This document shows positions 59,026 to 64,000 of a stretch of 64,000 nucleotides of DNA, in pieces. How positions within the stretch are numbered: position 1 is the first letter of the stretch; each line of letters opens with the position of its first letter. The notes below the pieces were generated by a model that ran no database searches, had not been told where the DNA came from, and saw only the letters and a list, made by a program, of their open reading frames with translations. Position numbers and translations under genes: made by a program. The stretch comes from Xanthomonas sp. DAR 35659 (lineage in GTDB: Bacteria; Pseudomonadota; Gammaproteobacteria; Xanthomonadales; Xanthomonadaceae): contig NZ_CP162488.1 of NCBI RefSeq assembly GCF_041242975.1, positions 2,470,001-2,534,000 of the forward strand. The letters run 5' to 3'.

Positions 59026-59054
59026 TTGCGCGCAGCGGAGGCCATCGTTAATAT
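59026..59054 (+). promoter_or_regulatory. Promoter of the tRNA-Ala/Glu operon, first copy
   Basis: -35 TTGCGC (59026-59031), 17-base spacer, -10 TAATAT (59049-59054), 21 bases before tRNA-Ala. A similar but weaker box, TAAGAT, lies at 59351 before the second copy. Confidence 0.75.
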
Positions 59055-59075
59055 TCCGCTCCTCGCAGCACACGT

Positions 59076-59151
<76 letters not shown>

Positions 59152-59197
59152 ACTTTTCGGGCATTAGGCCTGTCCGCAAAGCAACATCGTTATCAGC

Positions 59198-59273
59198 GTC
59201 CCCATCGTCTAGAGGCCTAGGACATCACCCTTTCACGGTGGCGACCGGGGTTCGAATCCCCGTGGGGACGCCA
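59198..59273 (+). tRNA. tRNA-Glu(TTC), copy 1
   Basis: 76 bases including CCA. GTCCCCA acceptor, TCACC-CTTTCAC-GGTGG anticodon arm (anticodon TTC), T loop GGTTCGAATCC. Confidence 0.97.
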
Positions 59274-59293
59274 TTTTTTCGCGAGACCATCGA

Positions 59294-59318
59294 AGTCCGG
59301 CGCCGCCGGACTTTTTTT
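59294..59318 (+). terminator. Terminator after the first tRNA pair
   Basis: AGTCCGGC-GCC-GCCGGACT followed by a run of T. It can end transcripts before the second pair. Confidence 0.85.
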
Positions 59319-59378
59319 GTGCGGGATGTGCACATTTCGCAGAAATCGGGTAAGATTCCGCTTCTGCCAGTTTCATGT

Positions 59379-59454
<76 letters not shown>

Positions 59455-59500
59455 ACTTTTCGGGCATTAGGCCTGTCCGCAAAGCAACATCGTTATCAGC

Positions 59501-59576
59501 GTCCCCATCGTCTAGAGGCCTAGGACATCACCCTTTCACGGTGGCGACCGGGGTTCGAATCCCCGTGGGGACGCCA
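59501..59576 (+). tRNA. tRNA-Glu(TTC), copy 2
   Basis: Identical to the copy at 59198. Confidence 0.97.
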
Positions 59577-59585
59577 TTTTTACGA

Positions 59586-59614
59586 AAACACCCGGCACTG
59601 CCGGGTGTTTTTTT
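59586..59614 (+). terminator. Terminator after the second tRNA pair
   Basis: AAACACCCGGC-ACT-GCCGGGTGTTT followed by TTTT. Its sequence differs from the terminator of the first pair. Confidence 0.9.
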
Positions 59615-59769
59615 GTCTGCGATTTGGGCGTCGCCGCTGCGTGCGCCGTCGTGTCCGCCCGGATGTGGGGCATTGCGGTGATCGGCGTTCGAGGTAGCCG
59701 CGCCCGGCCCCTCGTTCCTGCGCGCGGCGTGCCGACAGTGCGGCGCCGGGCGGTAGCCGTGCGCGGCGC

Positions 59770-62700
59770 TCATGCCGCCGCCGGCACGCGCGCCGCGCCG
59801 CTGCCCCGGCGCAGCGAGAACAGCAGGTCGTACAGCACGGGGATGACGCCCAGCGTGACCAGGGTGCCCAGCGCCAGCCCGCCGATCATGGTGATCGCCA
59901 TGCCGGTCCACAGCGGCCCGGCGAACAGCATCAACGGCACCAGGCCGACGATGCAGGTCAGCTTGGTCATCACGATCGGGCGCAGGCGCTTGACCGCCGC
60001 GGCGATCACCGCCTCGTGCCGGCCCAGGCCGTCGGCCAGTTCGGCATCGATGCGCTCCAGCAGCAGCACCGCGTTGTTGACGATGATGCCGGCCAGCGCG
60101 AGCAGGCCGAAGGTGGCCATGAACCCGAACGGATAGCCAGTGACCAGCAGCGCGAGCGCCGCGCCGATCACCACGAACGGAATGCTGGCGACCACGATGA
60201 ACAGCTTGCGGAACGAGTTGAACTGCCAGACGAACAGCAGCAGGATCGCGACCAGCGCATGCGGCATGTATTGCAGCAAGGCCTGGTTGGCCTCGGCCGA
60301 ATCCTCCAGCTCGCCGCCCAGCTCGATGCGGTAGCCCGGTGGCAGGCGCAGCGCGGCGACCTTGTCGGCCAGGGCCGCGACCACCTGGTCGGTGGTCATG
60401 CGCGGATTGCGGCCGGTGACGGTAATGGCGCGGCTCAGGTTGCGACGCTGGATCGCCGACGGCTCGGAGGACAGGACCACGTCGGCGATCGCCGACAACG
60501 GCACCGCCGGACCGCCGGCCTGCGGATACAGCACGGTGCTGCCTGGGTCGCTGCTGGCGGCGCGTTCGTCGGCGCCACCGCGCAGCACGATCGGCACGTT
60601 GACGCCATCGTCGTGGATCGTGGACGCGGCGATACCGCTGTAGCGCAGTTGCAGCGCCTGGGCGATGTCGTCGCTGCTCAGTCCGGCGCGGCGCGCCTTT
60701 GTCTGGTCGATGCGGACCTCGTAGCGCGGAATGCGGATCTCCCAGTCGTCGCTGACATCGACGGTGCCCGGCAACTGCCGCAGCGCCTGTGCGATGCCGG
60801 CGGCGAGACGGCGCAGCTCCGCCTCGTCGGGGCCGACCACCCGGTAGATGGCCACGCCCGCGTCGGTCGAGCCCAGCGAGAACCGCTTGGGCTCGGCGCG
60901 GACCGCCGGATAGCCCTGGCGGATGTGCTGGCGAACGCGGGCGATGACCGCGTCGATGTCGGTGCCGGGGCGCACGCCGACGGTGAAGTAGGCGATGTTG
61001 GCGGCGGGCTGCGGCGGGTTCAGGCCGAGCACGATGCGCGGGCCGCCCTCGGCCACGTAGCCGATGCTGTCCACGATCTCGGGATTGCGCCTGCGATGGG
61101 CGAGCCAGGTGCTGATCGAGCGCACCGTGCGCAGGGTTTCGCGCGCGTCGCTGCCCGGCTGCAGCGTCACCGGCATCTGGAATTGCAGGCGGTCGGACTT
61201 GGGCAGGAAGCTGTAGGGGATCGAGCCCAGCACGGCGGCGGCCGCGCCCAACAGCAGCAGCATGCTGCCCAGGAACAGCGCCTTGTGCCCGAGCAGGCTG
61301 GCGATGATGCGGCGGTAGCCGCGGTACAGCCTGGAATCGTAATGGTCGGCCGCCTGCCCAGGCGCGGGGCGGTGCGCCCGCGCGAAATGCATGCACAGCA
61401 GCGGGGTCACGGTGACGCTGAGCAGCCACGAGCCGAGCAGGGTCACCGCCAGCACGATCGCCAGCGAGCGCATGTATTCGTTGGTGCTGGTCTGGCCGAA
61501 GAAGAACGGCGAGAACGCGAGCACGATGACCAGCGAGGAGGTCAGCAGCGGCAGCGCCAGCGTGCGCCCGGCCGCTTCGCAGGCCTGCCGGCGCTCCTCG
61601 CCCGCGGCCAGGCGGCGCTCGATGTCCTCGGCGATGACGATGCCGTTGTCCACCAGCAGCCCCAGCGCCAGGATGATCGCGGCGATGGAGACGGTCTGCA
61701 GTTCCACGTCCAGCGCGCGCATCACGATCAGCGTGCCGAGGATGGTCAAGGGCACGATCGCGCCGACGATCAGGCCGGTGCGCCAGCCCAGGAACAGCAT
61801 CACCACCGCCATCACGATCAGCACGGTCTCGCCCATGACGTGGTGCATCTTGCCCATTTCGCGCTCGACCACGTCGGCCTGGAAGGTGACCACGTGCTGG
61901 GAAAAACCGATCGGCAGCATGCGCGCCGTTTCGTCGAGCTTGTGCCGCAACGCCTGCCCGACCTGCGCGATGTTGAAGCCGGGCGCCATCGACACCGCCA
62001 CCACCACCGCCGCCTGGCCCTGGTAGATGGCCGCGCTGTCCGGCGGATCGGCCGGCATCAGCGCGATGCGCGCCAGCTGCGACAGCGGGATCTGGGGCAT
62101 GCCGTCGGCGCCGGACGCGGCGATCGGGAGGTCGCGCAGTGCGTCCAGGGTACGGATCTCGCCGCTGGGGGTGACGGTCATCGCCAGGCCGGAGGCGGCG
62201 ATCTGGCCGCCGCTGGCGACCACGTTTTGCGCGCGCAACTGCTGCGCCACCGCGGCCGGGGTCAGGCCGGCCTCGCTCAACCGGGTCCGATCGAAGGCGA
62301 CGTAGAGCCGATCCTCGCGCAGCCCGTGGAAGGTGACGCGCTCCACCCCGGGCACGGTGTACAGCTGCTCGCGCATCTGCCGCAGCGGCTGGCGCATTTC
62401 GCTGGTGCTGAAGCCCGGTGCGGTGACCGCGATCGAGGCGATCGCGACGCGGCCGAAATCGTCGTCGACGAACGGCCCCTGCGTGCCGGGCGGCAATTCG
62501 GCACCGGCCTCCGCGGCCTTGTTGCGCACGCGTTGCCACAGCGTCGGCAGGTCGTCGACGTCGTCGCGCGCGGTCAATTGCACGATGGCGCTGCCGGGGC
62601 GCACCGTGGTGACGATCTTCTTGATGCCGGTGAGCTCGCGCAGGTGCTCCTCGAGCGGACGCGCGATGGTGTTCTCGACGCGTTCGCTGGGCATGCCGGG

Positions 62701-62853
62701 AAACGCGACCTGCACCACCGCGTCGCGCACGGTGACGCTGGGCTCCTCCTGCGAGGGAAAGCCGAGGAAGGTGGCGACGCCGGCGACCAGCACCAGCGCG
62801 GCGGCGAACAGGGTGAAGCGGCTCGAGGTCAGGGCGGCGCGGGTCAGGTTCAT
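59770..62853 (-). CDS. RND efflux pump, inner-membrane transporter
   Basis: 1027 residues of the AcrB/MdtB-like RND family, with 12 membrane helices and two large periplasmic loops. LTSSRFTLFAAALVLVAGVA is TM1; ALGLLVDNGIVIAEDIERRL holds the acidic residues of TM4 that carry protons; GIIVNNAVLLLERIDAELAD is the matching repeat in TM10. FPSQEEPSVTVRDAVVQVAF is typical of the CusA/HAE-like clade with one adaptor. Its ATG overlaps the stop of the lipoprotein adaptor (ATGA). Substrates are unknown. Confidence 0.93.
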   Translation of the reverse strand: MNLTRAALTSSRFTLFAAALVLVAGVATFLGFPSQEEPSVTVRDAVVQVAFPGMPSERVENTIARPLEEHLRELTGIKKIVTTVRPGSAIVQLTARDDVDDLPTLWQRVRNKAAEAGAELPPGTQGPFVDDDFGRVAIASIAVTAPGFSTSEMRQPLRQMREQLYTVPGVERVTFHGLREDRLYVAFDRTRLSEAGLTPAAVAQQLRAQNVVASGGQIAASGLAMTVTPSGEIRTLDALRDLPIAASGADGMPQIPLSQLARIALMPADPPDSAAIYQGQAAVVVAVSMAPGFNIAQVGQALRHKLDETARMLPIGFSQHVVTFQADVVEREMGKMHHVMGETVLIVMAVVMLFLGWRTGLIVGAIVPLTILGTLIVMRALDVELQTVSIAAIILALGLLVDNGIVIAEDIERRLAAGEERRQACEAAGRTLALPLLTSSLVIVLAFSPFFFGQTSTNEYMRSLAIVLAVTLLGSWLLSVTVTPLLCMHFARAHRPAPGQAADHYDSRLYRGYRRIIASLLGHKALFLGSMLLLLGAAAAVLGSIPYSFLPKSDRLQFQMPVTLQPGSDARETLRTVRSISTWLAHRRRNPEIVDSIGYVAEGGPRIVLGLNPPQPAANIAYFTVGVRPGTDIDAVIARVRQHIRQGYPAVRAEPKRFSLGSTDAGVAIYRVVGPDEAELRRLAAGIAQALRQLPGTVDVSDDWEIRIPRYEVRIDQTKARRAGLSSDDIAQALQLRYSGIAASTIHDDGVNVPIVLRGGADERAASSDPGSTVLYPQAGGPAVPLSAIADVVLSSEPSAIQRRNLSRAITVTGRNPRMTTDQVVAALADKVAALRLPPGYRIELGGELEDSAEANQALLQYMPHALVAILLLFVWQFNSFRKLFIVVASIPFVVIGAALALLVTGYPFGFMATFGLLALAGIIVNNAVLLLERIDAELADGLGRHEAVIAAAVKRLRPIVMTKLTCIVGLVPLMLFAGPLWTGMAITMIGGLALGTLVTLGVIPVLYDLLFSLRRGSGAARVPAAA

Positions 62854-63968
62854 GGCGTGGCGGCGTCGGTCAGGTGCGTGGCGGGGAGGTAGGGGACGAC
62901 ACGCTGTCCGTCGCTGAGGAAGGCTGCGCCGGCAGCAACGACGCGTTCGCCGGCGCGCAGGCCCTGGCGGACCTGCACGCGCTCGCCCATGGCATCGCCG
63001 GCGACGATCTGGCGGCGGCGCACGGTGGCGTTGCGGTCCTGGTAGACGAACACCATCGGCTTGCCATTGCCCATGCTCGGCACCATGGCGCTCAGCGGGA
63101 CGCTCAAGGGGCGGGTCGCATCGCGGGGCAGGGCCAGCAGCAGGTTCTCGCCGCTGCGCAGGCCGGCGTCGGCGTCGCTGTCGAACAGCGCCTGCACCGT
63201 GGCGCCGCCGTCCAGGCGCGCGGACACACTGCGCAGCCGCATCGGCAGCGCCTGTCCGGGCGCCGTGGCCCGGTATGCCGTTGCCGCCTGGCCGGGCTGC
63301 AGCGTCGCCGCCAGTGCCGCCGGTAGCGTGGCCACGAGCTGGAGGTGGTCCTGGCCTTCCAACTGCAGGACCGGCTGGCCGGCGGCGACCATGGCGTCGG
63401 CTTGTTGCAGGCGCGCGACCACACTGCCGTCGAATGGTGCGCGCAACTCGGCCTGGCGCAGGCCGCGGCGCGCCAAGGCCAGGTCCGCCTGCGCGCTGCG
63501 CAGGCGCGCCTGCGCAGCGGCGAACGTGGTCTTGGCCGCAGTCAGGGTCGCCGCCGACGCGGCGCCGTCCTCGAACAGCGCCTGTTGTTGGTCGAGCTGG
63601 GTCTGCTGTTGGTGCAGGTCGGCGGTGGCGCCGCGGACGGCGGCGTCGGCCTGCTCCACGCGCAAGCGGTTCGGCTCCGGATCCAGTCGCGCCAGCAGTT
63701 GCCCCTGACGCACGCGATCGCCGACATCCACCGCGATGGCGGCGATGCGGCCGCCGCCTTCGAAGCCGAGTTCGGCGCGCTGCGCCTGGCGCACCTGGGC
63801 GACGAAGCGATCGCCGTCGGCAGCGTCGGCGTGGCCGACGGTTTCGAGTTTGACCGCGCGCGGCGCGTCCGGCGTCGGCGCCGCCTCCTGGCCGCAGGCG
63901 GTCAACGCCAGGGTTGCCGGCGACGCGCAGAGGAAAACAAACAGGGCAAGGCTCGGTTTCATGGACAT
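62850..63968 (-). CDS. RND efflux periplasmic adaptor, lipoprotein
   Basis: 372 residues. The signal ends in lipobox LALTACGQ, so the protein is lipid-anchored. Lipoyl half-motif (FEGGGRIAAIAVDVGDRVRQ), alpha-hairpin of about 90 residues (QQQTQLDQQQALFEDGAASA), second half-motif (LRAPFDGSVVARLQQADAMV) and C-terminal beta-barrel follow. It links the pump to an outer membrane channel that is not seen here. Start 63968; ATG at 63962 is also possible. Confidence 0.92.
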   Translation of the reverse strand: MSMKPSLALFVFLCASPATLALTACGQEAAPTPDAPRAVKLETVGHADAADGDRFVAQVRQAQRAELGFEGGGRIAAIAVDVGDRVRQGQLLARLDPEPNRLRVEQADAAVRGATADLHQQQTQLDQQQALFEDGAASAATLTAAKTTFAAAQARLRSAQADLALARRGLRQAELRAPFDGSVVARLQQADAMVAAGQPVLQLEGQDHLQLVATLPAALAATLQPGQAATAYRATAPGQALPMRLRSVSARLDGGATVQALFDSDADAGLRSGENLLLALPRDATRPLSVPLSAMVPSMGNGKPMVFVYQDRNATVRRRQIVAGDAMGERVQVRQGLRAGERVVAAGAAFLSDGQRVVPYLPATHLTDAATP

Positions 63969-63977
63969 TCCAGGCCG

Positions 63978-64000
63978 TCAAAAGGTGTAGGTCACGGCGC
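63978..64000 (-). CDS. C-terminal tail of an outer membrane protein (runs off right edge)
   Basis: The last codons before the RND adaptor read AVTYTF followed by TGA. A C-terminal Phe after alternating residues is the BAM insertion signal of outer membrane barrels such as TonB receptors or TolC-like channels. Only six residues are visible. Confidence 0.35.

Noticed and set aside
60016..62892. Open frame of 958 codons on the plus strand
   Set aside because: It is antisense to the RND pump, is full of His/Gln/Arg/Gly as expected from codon bias, and has no family similarity.

Overview
The window looks like chromosomal DNA of a Xanthomonas-type gammaproteobacterium (Lysobacteraceae). The evidence is high G+C throughout, the extragenic palindrome with the GTAGGAGCGGCTTCAGCCGC core (43.7 kb), a LOV-histidine kinase-response regulator, a class III PHA synthase pair (phaE-phaC), and the order ppsA/ppsR, DUF1249, NUDIX. 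This assignment rests on family recognition, not on a database search.

Left part (1-10 kb) is accessory DNA with scars. A DUF6361 gene runs off the left edge. A truncated P4-type integrase, an AlpA-like remnant and seven copies of the octamer TGACGGTA (both strands) mark a decayed integrative element. A related ~80-bp sequence occurs in inverted orientation near 0.9 kb and 9.4 kb. Between them lie a LysR / alcohol dehydrogenase / DJ-1 cassette, a yellow/MRJP-family secreted protein, a substrate-binding protein without a transporter, a truncated TonB-receptor start, and a secreted methionine-aminopeptidase-like protein that has lost all its metal ligands and seems to start at CTG.

10-29 kb is a run of small regulator-plus-oxidoreductase modules: TetR/VOC, LysR/MDR reductase plus quinol monooxygenase, HxlR/azoreductase/NAD(P)-binding protein/DsbA, MBL-fold plus DsbA facing a LysR, the DabA-DabB inorganic-carbon pump with its own LysR, MarR/FAD aromatic hydroxylase, and LysR/NTF2-like/SDR (the SDR is frameshifted). 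Several divergent intergenic spaces carry clear palindromic operators, including a perfect 36-bp palindrome before marR. Two unrecognised small genes follow at 29-29.9 kb.

30-58 kb is mostly core chromosome: a KaiC-like ATPase translationally coupled to a hybrid histidine kinase; divergent mntH/mntR with a palindromic operator; tadA, orn; mscS-ppsA divergent from ppsR; DUF1249, NUDIX; an intergenic space with tandem hairpin repeats and a cluster of DnaA-box-like sites; a PHA/phospholipid block (hbdH, pssA, phaE, phaC) with DUF5329, PspC and HExxH small proteins; an FAD oxidoreductase; a LOV photoreceptor kinase; tex; and a large PAS/GAF hybrid kinase with an upstream single-domain response regulator.

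58.6-64 kb: tRNA-Leu(CAA) on the minus strand, then two tRNA-Ala(GGC)-tRNA-Glu(TTC) pairs in a recent tandem duplication, then an RND efflux pump (inner-membrane pump and lipoprotein adaptor) whose upstream neighbour ends at the right edge with an outer-membrane-type C-terminal Phe.
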